From: Euglena gracilis
Taxonomy: Eukaryota > Euglenida > Euglenophyceae > Euglenales
DNA: 64,000 nucleotides
Assembly: GCA_039621445.1 (NCBI GenBank)
Contig: CP154957.1
Span: 23,970,938 to 24,034,937 of the forward strand
Reading direction: 5' to 3'
In this document: one piece after another, positions 1 to 7,926 of the stretch
How positions within the stretch are numbered: position 1 is the first letter of the stretch
Layout of the letters: every line of letters begins with the position of its first letter
Translations under genes and position numbers: made by a program
The notes under the pieces: generated by a model
What the model saw: the letters and a program-made list of their open reading frames with translations, nothing else
Database searches by the model: none
Told to the model about the DNA's origin: nothing

Positions 1-797
1 AAGGTGCACGCCGGTTATATATTTGAACCTTTGACTTTCTTTGACCAGGCGCCACCAGCTTAACAACATGACCCAGCTCCGTCACGCCGTCGGCCAGCCG
101 TCGGCCAGCCGTGTGATACCCCCGATACTTTTCTATGATATAAAAATTAACCAAGCGTGGGGACGAGTGAACGTCAGACATTAGAAGCATCGGTTGGTTT
201 TCAGTTCAGCCGAGATTCTGTCTGATGGACCTCGGAAGTTGGAACATGAGGTGTATATTTGTGTGAATCATTGCACGCCTAACCGCTATAATTGTGATGT
301 TGATTGCGTCACATGGCCATTTCGTTTTAGTTTTTGTGTGTTCCCCAGCAGTTTTCCAAGGCTGGAAATGTTGATTCTCCTGGTTGAAAATCCAAATCCT
401 ACCAAATAAATTAAGGATTTTTGTTGTGATTTTTTTGAATTTTTCGACATTTCTGGCTCCAATGACACAAAAACGGGTCCAAATTCCAATTCCTTCCACG
501 GCCCTTGACAAAAAACCACTGCAAAAGGAATAATATTTTTCCAATTTTTTCCTACTCGAAAAAACAACAACATTTTTCATGCAAAAATTGCGGAAATCTT
601 TCCTGGAAATCTTTCAGCAATCCTACCTGAAGAAACGTGAATGTGAAAAGAAAAAAAAACGGCCGATTTGTCCAAGACACACACCCTACCCCACCCCCAA
701 AGTCCAAAGTGAAAGCCGTGCAACCAACCTTGTAACAGGCAGCTTATGAAAACACTCTACCACTCAAGTCCCGCTGAGCGTTTGAAGGCAGGCTTAC
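1..797. other. No gene recognised; sequence downstream of the EF-1alpha exon
   Basis: No family is recognisable on either strand. On the minus strand this stretch lies just after a splice donor (GTAAGC at 797-792), so at least its right part should be intron of the elongation factor gene. I looked for the next expected EF-1alpha exon and did not find it. A/T-rich runs occur at 410-660. Confidence 0.5.
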
Positions 798-969
798 CTG
801 GGCAATGAAGTCAGCAGCCTCCTTGGCGGGAACGTTCTTGGCATTTGAGGCCACACAACCACGGCGAATATCCTTGACAGGCACGTTCTTCACGTTGAAG
901 CCAAGGTTGTCGCCAGGGACAGCCTCGCTCAGAGCCTCCTGGTGCATCTCCACAGACTTGACTTCGGTG
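798..969 (-). pseudogene. Elongation factor 1-alpha, exon of domain II (3' part)
   Basis: EF-1alpha is the GTPase that delivers aminoacyl-tRNA to the ribosome in the cytosol. Read on the minus strand this piece encodes [20 protein letters not shown] followed by [17 protein letters not shown] and ends EAADFIAQ, the unmistakable domain II block of eukaryotic EF-1alpha. It ends at a good splice donor, CAG|GTAAGC. The preceding part of the same exon lies at 2362-2455, separated by a hAT transposon whose 8-bp target duplication is the CACCGAAG that opens this piece. The gene as seen is interrupted, and a frameshift sits in the neighbouring exon, so I call it a broken copy; intact paralogues probably exist elsewhere. 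Family assignment is very secure, functional status is inference. Confidence 0.9.
962..969. repeat. 8-bp target site duplication, left copy
   Basis: CTTCGGTG directly precedes the inverted end of the hAT element. The identical 8 bases follow its other end at 2362-2369. Confidence 0.9.
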
Positions 970-1096
970 CAGGGATGGTGTTTTTTTTGTTTTTTTCGAA
1001 AAAAACCAAAAACTGTGTTTTTTTGTTTCAAAAAAACCACCGTTGGTTTTTTTGGATTAGGAATCGCGGTGGCTGGTTAAATCCTTATATATCCTG

Positions 1097-1594
1097 ATGC
1101 GTATCGAGGACCCTGTGTGGCGGTGCTTCGGACCAAAGATTTCCAAGGCCGGCAAGAAGTGTTATGTTCGCATATGCAAAGGATGTGGAGCCGAAGTGTC
1201 TCTTGTCACTCTGCGCGTCAAAGCACATGCTGATGGTTGTTTGGAGCTTAAAAAGATGAAGCTATGGTCAGTGGAAGGTCCCAGAAGTTGCAGTTCATCA
1301 ATGGACAGGCACGCAGTGGACTGGACTGGACTGCAGGTGTGCATGACTTTACCCCTCAGCATTAAGCATTGTTATCTGCCAGGCATTGCAACAGACGGAG
1401 CTTCAAATATGGAATCCATGAGGAATCTCATTTCAGAAAAAGTGAAAGGTTTGTTGGATAAAATTTACTTTGTCGGTCCATTTCTTTAATCAGGAATGCA
1501 AAGTTGGATTTGTCAAGCACATGCATTACACCTGTTGGTGTCAGACTATTTGAAGGACAAGGGAAGAGATAAAGTGGTGTTCAGTCGTCACTGG
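1097..1594 (+). pseudogene. hAT transposase remnant (BED zinc finger plus part of catalytic region)
   Basis: The first open part (1097-1489) starts MRIEDPVWRCFGPKISKAGK and shows a BED-type finger: DPVW..F, then C-x2-C in ICKGCGAEV and H-x3-C in AHADGC. Further on it contains GIATDGASNMESM, the hAT motif around the second catalytic aspartate. The frame stops at 1487-1489. In a different frame, 1505-1594 encodes WICQAHALHLLVSDYLKDKG, the conserved C-x-AH-L-LL-D-K hAT block. The required length of a hAT transposase is about 600 residues, so this is a truncated, frameshifted relic and cannot move itself. No hAT C-terminal dimerisation domain is visible. Confidence 0.8.
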
Positions 1595-1768
1595 TGTGTT
1601 GTTGGTTGCCAACCGTAATTGTTTTTTGTTTGCTTCAGTGCTGAAAGACCGGTTCTTCCCTGTGCTGCACGGTGGACAAGCCAGAGGGCCAGACGTTACT
1701 TTACTACAATCGGGAATGGTCCCACTCAGGCTTCTTCTGCATGCTTTTTTGCACAAAGTTTTGTGAAG

Positions 1769-1990
1769 GGGGCAGATTTTTTTCCATTTATGGGGGGCTG
1801 ACTTTTTTAAATATAGGGGGGGGGGCTGACTTTCTAAATTTAGGGAGGGGGCTGACTTTTTTGTTTACGGGGGGGGGGCTGACTTTTTTTGTTTACGGGG
1901 GGGGCTGACGTTTTTAATATAGGGGGGGGGGGCTGACTTTTTCTGGTTTACGAAGGGCTGACTTTTTAAATTTAGGGGGGGGGGCTGACT
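1769..1990. repeat. G-rich minisatellite inside the hAT element
   Basis: Seven or more imperfect units of a G-run followed by CTGACTTTTT and then an A/T-rich stretch, about 28-35 bp each. No coding content. Confidence 0.75.
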
Positions 1991-2361
1991 GGCTGAATGG
2001 CTCCTCCTGGGGTTTTTGCAGCCAACTGGTGGCAGCTGGTGGCCTATGCGGCTGGCACGTTGGACTTGTGACACTTGGAAAGAGGGCTGCCCACAGCGTG
2101 ACTTGCAGGCAAATTGGCGTTTATCTTCCGCTTCCTGGGGCGCAGTGATAGCGACTCTGACTGAGACTGATCCGCTCTTTTCATGCCTTTGACCTTGCGC
2201 GAGAGGGTGGAAGGAAAGTAAAAACAAAAAAACAACTTTTTTTGAAAAAAACGGTGGGGGGCGGCGAAGGTAAAAAAGACGGTTTTTTTCAAAAAAAAAC
2301 GGGTTTTTTCGAAAAAAAACGTGTTTTAAAACGATCGGTTAGAAAACGAGGGCCATCCCTG

Positions 2362-2369
2362 CTTCGGTG
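2362..2369. repeat. 8-bp target site duplication, right copy
   Basis: CTTCGGTG, identical to 962-969, immediately outside the right inverted end of the hAT element. Confidence 0.9.
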
Positions 2370-2455
2370 GTCAAGTTGTTGGTTGCGAAAGTGACCACAT
2401 CACCAGGCTTCAAGACGCCAGCCTTAACACAACCAACGGGGCACAATTCCAATAC
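2362..2455 (-). pseudogene. Elongation factor 1-alpha, exon of domain II (5' part), frameshifted
   Basis: On the minus strand the exon begins after a TTTTTAG acceptor. It reads GIGIVP, then in a shifted frame GCVKAGVLKPGDVVTFATNN and LTTE, matching the EF-1alpha stretch just before TEVKSVEM. One extra C in the C4 run at about 2437-2441 breaks the frame between IVP and VG. The exon ends at the hAT insertion, and its last 8 bases (CACCGAAG) are duplicated at 969-962. It is coupled by a 46-nt intron (2501-2456, GTTCTT...TTTTAG) to the next exon upstream. The extra C could also be a base-calling error in a homopolymer. Confidence 0.85.
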
Positions 2456-2501
2456 CTAAAAATTGAAAAAGGGTGTCGTGCATCGAACTTTGTAAAAGAA
2501 C

Positions 2502-2532
2502 CTCCAATCTTGTAGACATCCTGTAGGGGAGC
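2502..2532 (-). pseudogene. Elongation factor 1-alpha, short exon piece (PLQDVYKIGG)
   Basis: The minus strand reads APLQDVYKIGG, the highly conserved EF-1alpha motif at the domain I/II junction. It is followed by donor GTTCTT and continues in phase into the exon at 2455. The upstream limit is uncertain, because an in-frame stop lies just 5' of it; a possible acceptor AG is near 2533. The GTPase-domain exons that should lie to the right are not recognisable, so the gene is truncated or its other exons are beyond transposons. Confidence 0.7.
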
Positions 2533-2653
2533 TCTTCATGCCCGTGATATCTGCAATTTCATTCCTTTTCTTCTCGTCCCACTTGTTCCAGGCGGCTTGA
2601 ATTCTCTGCTTCTACGCAACCACAATTTCCAGATCGGCTTCATGATTCCTCTC
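2533..2653. other. Unassigned stretch next to the EF-1alpha exon
   Basis: On the minus strand a coding-like stretch (for example KWDEKKRNEIADITGMKSS) is visible with one in-frame stop. It does not match EF-1alpha and I do not recognise it. It may be intron. It is continued beyond the inserted element at 3055-3240, where a long pyrimidine tract ending in TAG resembles an acceptor. Confidence 0.3.
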
Positions 2654-3054
2654 ATAGTGGGCTTTTTTTTGTTTTTTTTTAAAAAAAAAACAACGTGTTT
2701 TTTTTAAAAAAAACATCAAAAAAAACAAAAGGGAAATTTCATTGAGAAAACTCGTTATGAAACACCCAAACCATACTTTGAATCCTACTCAGTTCAAAAA
2801 AGTGCCAAAAATGGTCGAAAACATCCAAAAATGCAGAAAAATGCAATTTTATTACTTTTTCCATTTTTTTATGGGAGGTAGTTTTTGACAAAACTGACCC
2901 AGAAGTTGCAAAAATGACCGAAAATACGCATTCAAAAAATTTTCTTTGCAAAACCTAGTGGGCGTTTTTTTTTGTTTTTTTTTTTAAAAAAACATTGTTA
3001 GAAATAAAAAAAACAAAAAAAACAACGTCAAAAAAAAACAGGCGTGCCCACTAT
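2654..3054. mobile_element. Non-autonomous inverted-repeat element (MITE-like), 10-bp target duplication
   Basis: The 401-bp element begins ATAGTGGGC (2654-2662) and ends GCCCACTAT (3046-3054), a perfect 9-bp terminal inverted repeat. It is flanked by the perfect 10-bp direct repeat GATTCCTCTC (2644-2653 and 3055-3064). Inside each end are long T-runs and A-runs that can pair with each other. There is no transposase. The 9-11-bp target duplication is the size typical of Mutator-like elements; that superfamily assignment is inference. Confidence 0.85.
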
Positions 3055-3064
3055 GATTCCTCTC

Positions 3065-3262
3065 TAGAAGGGAAGAAAGGAAAAACGAGGGAAACAGGAC
3101 GTTGTTTCTCAACACCACCCACGGAAGGTATGTTGGTTAGGAACTTCCTCGTGGTTCAAAAATGTGTATGCTTAAACTTGGTGGTTTTCATCACGCCGAG
3201 GGGGCATCCTCGTCGGGATTAAAACGCCATTAAACCCGACGAGTTTGATACAAAAACCAGTT
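3065..3262. other. No gene recognised between the inverted-repeat element and LINE fragment A
   Basis: Nothing recognisable. A weak inverted repeat around 3200-3243 pairs ctcgtcggga with cccgacgag. Confidence 0.4.
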
Positions 3263-4014
3263 TTAGCACCAAATACTTTTAAACTCCCCTGTAAATGATT
3301 GGGTCACTGAAGGGTGGTGCATCAGCACTGTTGTAGGCACTGCCGGTTCACCACCCTTCGGTGGGTTGGCGGCCACCTTACGCAGGGGTGTGAGGGTTGC
3401 CGATGGTAGAATCAGAGCCGTGAGGGGGTGGACTCCTTTGGAGATGCAATCTGTGACAAATTTGTCCAAGCATTCAAGGAGATCCTTGGCTCGCGATCCT
3501 GACAAGTCTGCCAACATGCTTCGCAAGTGGTTTGGCCGGAGCCCAAACGGTCCCGGAGCAGAGTCATTTGGGAATGTGCAAATGAGTTTCTGTAAACCAA
3601 ATGTTCGGTCCCGCAAGGTTTCCGGGTCTCTCGCAAACTGTAATTAGTGAGACAGGTCCTGGTCCAAAACCAGGGGGATCTTCAAATGGGTGGAGAGCAT
3701 GCAGCCGGGCCATGACAGCAGGGTCTGACGAGTCCTGTACTCCGTCAGAAGTGAGAACACGACATGCCTTGGAGATGGCGCCAACAAAAAACAAGAGTTT
3801 CAAACCGGTTGAGAAGGCTGCAAGACGAGTGCAAGCAGGTGGTGGGGATGGCTCTGGTAGTTCGGAATCTTCCCAACTTTCCTTTACGGGACGTGGGAGG
3901 TACAGCACGCTTTGCAACCTTCCGACCTACGTGCGCCCAATGGGTCTTAACCCCTCTTTTCACGGGGCAGAGGACAGCCTTCGGGAAGCCAAAATGGAGC
4001 GTAACGTCAGCCAA
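3263..4014 (-). pseudogene. LINE fragment A: reverse transcriptase N-terminal region, decayed
   Basis: On the minus strand the pieces align in order with the intact-looking element C. AISKACRVLTSDGVQDSSDP (about 3800) matches its ASAKAVQLLLSEG block. FPNDSAPGPFGLRPNHL (about 3570) matches FPRGSAAGPSGLRPSHL. LTPLRK (about 3380) matches LTPLRKKDNG. Several frameshifts separate these pieces. The homology stops near 3260, before the catalytic YxDD, so A is truncated on its 3' side. It is an older, more divergent relative of C. Family assignment is confident from motif order; exact borders are not visible. Confidence 0.75.
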
Positions 4015-4129
4015 CTTGGATTTGCGTTGAAGTTCTCATAGTGACCGTTGCGGCGTTTTTCCAATTCACGGCGGGTAGCACAACTTCACCCAAACCGTGC
4101 CCCGGGCCCAGGGATACGTTTCTTTTGGC

Positions 4130-4162
4130 CCTCGCCACAAGAGGAACCCCCTTGTGGCGAGG
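4130..4162. repeat. Perfect 12-bp hairpin
   Basis: CCTCGCCACAAG (4130-4141) and CTTGTGGCGAGG (4151-4162) form a perfect stem with the 9-nt loop AGGAACCCC. It lies between LINE fragments A and B. Its role is unknown. Confidence 0.7.
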
Positions 4163-4429
4163 AACCCCCTTCTTTTTTTTTTTAGACACTGCAATTCGCG
4201 GGACCCAACCAGTGGTGGGGCGAGCCGAGTCCACCGACCAGTGGCACAGCCTACTGGATTTGAGTGTTCAGGGGTAGGGCTATATACAGAAGCGGAATCA
4301 GCGGCCAGTCTGAGGTACAGGTGAGGGAGTGTAAAGACGAGCGGCCTTGGTAGCAGGTAAGACGGAGGGGCGAGGGGAAGCTTGGCGGATGTTGTGTGAG
4401 GTGCGTTGGGGGTGAGAGGCGGGGGGTGT

Positions 4430-4470
4430 GGTGGTTGGTGTGTGTGGTGTGTGTGTGCTTGTGGTTTTTT
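4430..4470. repeat. (TG)n-rich microsatellite in the 3' UTR of LINE B
   Basis: A GTGTGTGG-type simple repeat, the reverse complement of the CA-rich tract that follows the stop codon in elements C and D. It appears to be a family feature. Confidence 0.7.
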
Positions 4471-4732
4471 TTTGTTGTTTTTGTTTGGAGGGATGGGGTG
4501 GGAGAGCGGTTGGTCAAATTGCTCACTCCAATTCGTATTGGCTTTGGGTGGTGGGATCCACCGCTCCAGGTAGGTACCGCCATAGTTCCCCATGCCGGCT
4601 GGCGGGCCACTTGTCTTGCCAATGTGAAGCACAGGTTATGGATGATTGGGTACTGTTGTTTGCTTGATGAAGAGTTGTGGATGGTCTTAGGTGAATTATT
4701 TACTCTGGGACCAGGGATCGCAATGGTCTTCT

Positions 4733-5608
4733 TTACAGACAATACGGCCGGTGTATGGTGTTGGTTGCTTCTGGATCTGTGTCGTTACCTGCATACCGTC
4801 CCCAGATTACTTGTCGCGCGATCTCTCGCGCAACAGTTATTGATAGAAGTTGCCATGTGTTGGCTTCAGTTTTGCGTTTTGACCATGCATCTTGTTGACC
4901 GAGGAGAAGCTTCATCAGTGTTGACATTAGGGTTAGCGCTTCTTGGCCTAGGCCGCCATAGCAGTCAACAACAAATGGAATGCAGGTCCATCCCAGCCTC
5001 CTACAGGTGGCGTCATATTTTGAATGCTTTTCCTTCTCTTGGCGTTCATACCATTCGGTTAGTTCGGCTGTGTCACGCAACGGTCTGTACGGTGCTGCTG
5101 TGTGTCTCACTGTGATATCCACTGCTCCAGGACCATTGGCGTCAAGTCTGCTGATGAGAACATCGCCCGGGCGTGCTCTCTATGGACCACCTTGTTCTTT
5201 TTTTGCTGTAAACCCGGCATCATGTGCCAATTGGAACACAAAGTCCTGGATCGCACCGTGTCGCCGCGTGATGCCATTTGAGCTGCAGCATACAAGGTGA
5301 TTACCCAGGTTGTCCATTGGCTTGGAGCAGCGTGGGCACGTAGATCCCGTTGGTGGACATACTGGTGCTCCCAGTGACCACTTTAGAAAGCCTTTGAATT
5401 CTGCAGATGCGACCAATGTTTTCAGTCCACAGGATGGTGTGACAGAAGCCCAGGCCATTGCGTGGGGCCGTTGTTGGCTTGCGAACCGGACAGCGTCTTG
5501 ACCGTGAAGGTTGGAAGATAATGCCTTTTGTCGTTGTTTCGCAAAGCATTCACCCCACCACTTCTGTTGAATGTGAGGGCTTTGGGCTTCGTTCAGGAGT
5601 GAGACATC
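4733..5608 (-). pseudogene. LINE B polyprotein C-terminus: zinc motif and restriction-like endonuclease
   Basis: From about 5608 the minus strand reads ADVSLLNEAQ, then QKWWGECFAKQRQK, matching QKWWNHELGKK in C. Next come CPRCSKPMDNLGNHLVCC (a Cys-Cys-His-Cys zinc-type motif) and RRHGAIQDF. In another frame RPGDVLI about 12 residues before AVDITVRH gives the PD-(D/E)xK-like endonuclease core of R2/NeSL-type LINEs. Then come SKYDATCRRLGW and EIARQVIW. One frameshift near 5180 separates the zinc and endonuclease parts, so it is inactive. Confidence 0.8.
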
Positions 5609-5707
5609 CGCGGCCCATGTTTCCCCTTCTCCCCCGGCAACCCCGGCCCCACGAACTCCGGCCGGGCTTCCTCCTTTCTCCCCCCCCTCGCATCACGCGA
5701 AGACTTC

Positions 5708-6424
5708 ATGCTCGACAACGCGTGGTTCCAGGCGGTGGTGCGGGCTCTGTCCCCCCACGACCCGCCCACCATCGACGCTTTCGCCGACCAAAATAACACC
5801 CAACTGGACGCCTTCTGGTCATCAAGGGAGGATGCTTTCCTCCAGAATTGGAACTTGCCAAACCCGCTGTGGTGCAACCCACCTTTCTCCCTGCTCCCCC
5901 GTGTTTTGGAACACGTCCTTCGATATGGGGGCAACATCATCCTCCTCGCACCGGAGTGGTCCACCGCGCTGGCCGGCCTGCGGCGCCTCTCCTCGCAGTC
6001 CGTGACCTTACCGCGATGCCCCATCTACCGGGCCCGGGGGACAGCGCTGCTGCCGGCTCCCACATGGTCGACCACAGCCCTACGGATATGCCACACCGGC
6101 GGCGGCAGCCCATGCGGCGCCCGGCCCCCACCGGGTCCCCACCGGGGCGCTGACCACGGACGGCAGCTCTCCCGCCGCGCACTCCCCTTACCCCCTTGCG
6201 CCGCTCCTTTCCCTTGGCCAACAACGCCTTATCATAGAACGCTGCTCCACCCATGGCGGCGAAGTCTTCCACCTAGGGGACTATGCAGGCCGGACGTTCC
6301 TATTCCACCGGAACGCCTTGTGGGACATCCGCGGTCAGACCCCCTGCTGGTGCCCTCGCTGCGGACTGTGGCAATGGCCTTGGGACTGCCCCACGCTGCT
6401 CCCTCTTCAGTTTGCCGCCCCTAG
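5708..6424 (+). CDS. LINE C first ORF: Dam/DIRS-like NPPF domain, then proline-rich tail
   Basis: The ATG at 5708 opens MLDNAWFQAVVRALSPHDPP followed by TIDAFADQNNTQLDAFWSS, LWCNPPFSLLPRVLEHV and NIILLAPEWSTA. The D-x-FA-x2-N ... NPPF ... L-x-P-x-W pattern is the one seen in phage-type N6-adenine methyltransferases and in the methyltransferase or RNase H-like segment before the recombinase of DIRS elements. So either a DNA methyltransferase fold or a relic of it is likely; activity is not claimed. After about residue 125 the frame is low-complexity (Pro, Gly, Arg). The 2A-containing frame overlaps it from at least 6120, so a frameshift or a break in the original reading frame probably lies between 6030 and 6150. 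Confidence 0.6.
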   Translation: MLDNAWFQAVVRALSPHDPPTIDAFADQNNTQLDAFWSSREDAFLQNWNLPNPLWCNPPFSLLPRVLEHVLRYGGNIILLAPEWSTALAGLRRLSSQSVTLPRCPIYRARGTALLPAPTWSTTALRICHTGGGSPCGARPPPGPHRGADHGRQLSRRALPLPPCAAPFPWPTTPYHRTLLHPWRRSLPPRGLCRPDVPIPPERLVGHPRSDPLLVPSLRTVAMALGLPHAAPSSVCRP

Positions 6425-6587
6425 CCCACCGCTCTTACGCCCGGCTTTTCGGCTGACCCCCACCCCCCACTCCCTCCTCCACGAGCCACGGGCCCCCCTG
6501 GTTCCGGCAGCGGTAGCTGACTCACTGCCAAAAAACGGCCATCGTTGTCCGCCGCGGGGCAGTCCTTGCATACGGGGGGCAAACCGC

Positions 6588-6638
6588 GGACGGGGTAGCC
6601 TCCTCACCTGTGGAGACGTGGAGGAGAACCCTGGGCCA
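6588..6638 (+). other. 2A ribosome-skipping peptide
   Basis: The frame reads GRGSLLTCGDVEENPGP. The last eight residues fit the D-V/I-E-x-N-P-G-P signature at which ribosomes fail to form the Gly-Pro bond, releasing an upstream protein and continuing with a new N-terminal proline. Here it would separate the cysteine-rich upstream segment from the linker-RT-endonuclease protein. It lies in frame between two conserved element regions and uses the GC-rich codons of its neighbours, so it does not look like vector contamination. Confidence 0.9.
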
Positions 6639-7926
6639 GCCAAGCGCCCGGCCTCCGGGCCACCTCATGGCGCACCGGCTGCTGCGGATGCCCGGGACCA
6701 CGACCACCTCTTTCTGGACCTGGCCCACCCGGAACTTGACGCCGCGGTAGTTATCGACAGCGCGGGGCAGGAGTCCAACCTCCGGGGACGGCCCGCACAC
6801 AACCTTGTCGTGGGCACTCCCCCATGCGACATTACCCACGTCCTCCAACAAAGAATCCCCACCCTCATTCACCTGCCCTCGGCCTGCCAGCAACCTGTCT
6901 TTGACACTTTGGCAGATGCCATCAATGCATACACGCACGCACCCTCGGACGCTGCACTATTCAGCGTCCTATCCTTCCCGAAACTCGTCCTCCGACCGGT
7001 GTCGGCTGCCAAACCACCGCCGGCAGCGGAGCTGGAGTCCATCTTGCTCCGGCGTACCAAACTGTTCCGCGAGGGGGACTACGGCACCCTTCTGACAGAG
7101 GCACTAAAGGACGCACAGGCTCGACACTCCGTCGTGGAAACCAGGGCGGAAAAACGCTCAAGAACGCAGCCGACTGCCCTCAGTGAGGCCATCACGAGAC
7201 GGGTGCGCACCCTCACCGCAGAAGGGGCGTCCGCGAAGGCAGTCCAGCTACTGCTCTCTGAGGGCGCGCACCAACCGGATGATCCGGATGTCTGGGCTGC
7301 CCTGGAGAAGTTGCACCCAAGCGGCAGACCGGTGGACGCCAACCGCCTCCCGCGACAGGTTAAGCCCTTCCCTGAGAACCACATCCCGGAATGGGAGGAC
7401 AGACTGAAGGAGGCCATCCGCCGTTTCCCACGGGGTTCCGCCGCTGGCCCGTCGGGCCTGCGGCCCAGCCACCTCCAAGACTGCCTTCGTAGGCCGGGCC
7501 GGGGTGCCAAGCTGATCACAGCCCTTGCGCGGCTGACCCAGTTCTGGATTGACGGCCAGCTACCACCGCACCACGCCGCGGCCTGGTGCTGCGCGAATCT
7601 GACCCCACTCCGCAAGAAGGACAACGGGGTGCGGCCAGTGGCGGTTGGGGAGACCATCCGCCGTCTGGTAGGGAAAACGCTGCTCCAGACACCACATGCC
7701 CGGGCGGAGGTTGCAACGCTCGCCCCCACCCAGGTCGGGGTTGGGGTACGGAACGCCGCCGAGGCTGTGGCCCTGGGCATGCAGCACCTCGTGCATCAGC
7801 TGGGGGACACCTCACCCTGGGTTTCCCTCCAGGTGGACTACTCCAACGCTTTCAACACAGTTGACCGAGGGGCGATCCTTGCAGAGGCCGAGACCCGTAC
7901 ACCCAGTCTGTTCAATTTCCTGAGGT

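Larger units (their letters stand above)
970..2361 (+). mobile_element. hAT-family DNA transposon inserted in an EF-1alpha exon
   Basis: The element is 1392 bp. It starts CAGGGATGG (970-978) and ends CCATCCCTG (2353-2361), a perfect 9-bp terminal inverted repeat of the usual hAT type. It is flanked by the 8-bp duplication CTTCGGTG, the size hAT transposases make. The interior carries remnants of a BED-finger hAT transposase (1097-1594), a G-rich minisatellite (about 1769-1990) and T-rich or A-rich runs just inside both ends (981-1045 and 2222-2330). The perfect target duplication suggests a fairly recent insertion, but the transposase is already broken. It interrupts the codons for Thr-Glu-Val of EF-1alpha. 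Confidence 0.9.
4225..5608 (-). mobile_element. LINE fragment B: 3' half of an RLE-type non-LTR element
   Basis: The minus strand carries, in order, the end of the polymerase region, the zinc motif, the endonuclease and the 3' untranslated region, with a CA-rich microsatellite and the family 3' tail. The 3' end at about 4225 is set by the tail shared with C and D (CCAGTAGGCTGTGCCACTGG at 4255-4236 on the minus strand). The 5' end is cut at about 5608, where the plus-strand element C begins. It is more divergent from C than D is. Confidence 0.8.

Noticed and set aside
962-2369. Canonical GT-AG intron spanning the hAT insertion
   Set aside because: No GT donor near the left TSD keeps frame with the AG at the right TSD; the nearest GT (in CCCTCGTTTTC) shifts the frame.
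2533-2653. Further EF-1alpha coding sequence upstream of PLQDVYKIGG
   Set aside because: The translated stretch does not resemble EF-1alpha in any frame and contains a stop.
4396-5115. 239-codon plus-strand open frame
   Set aside because: It is antisense to the LINE B 3' UTR and endonuclease region, which are recognisable on the minus strand.
5593-6024. Minus-strand open frame over the LINE C 5' region
   Set aside because: The plus strand carries the recognisable NPPF domain; GC-rich DNA keeps the antisense frame open.
6588-6638. 2A sequence as vector contamination
   Set aside because: It is embedded in a long element ORF with matching GC-rich codon use, and no vector-like sequence surrounds it.
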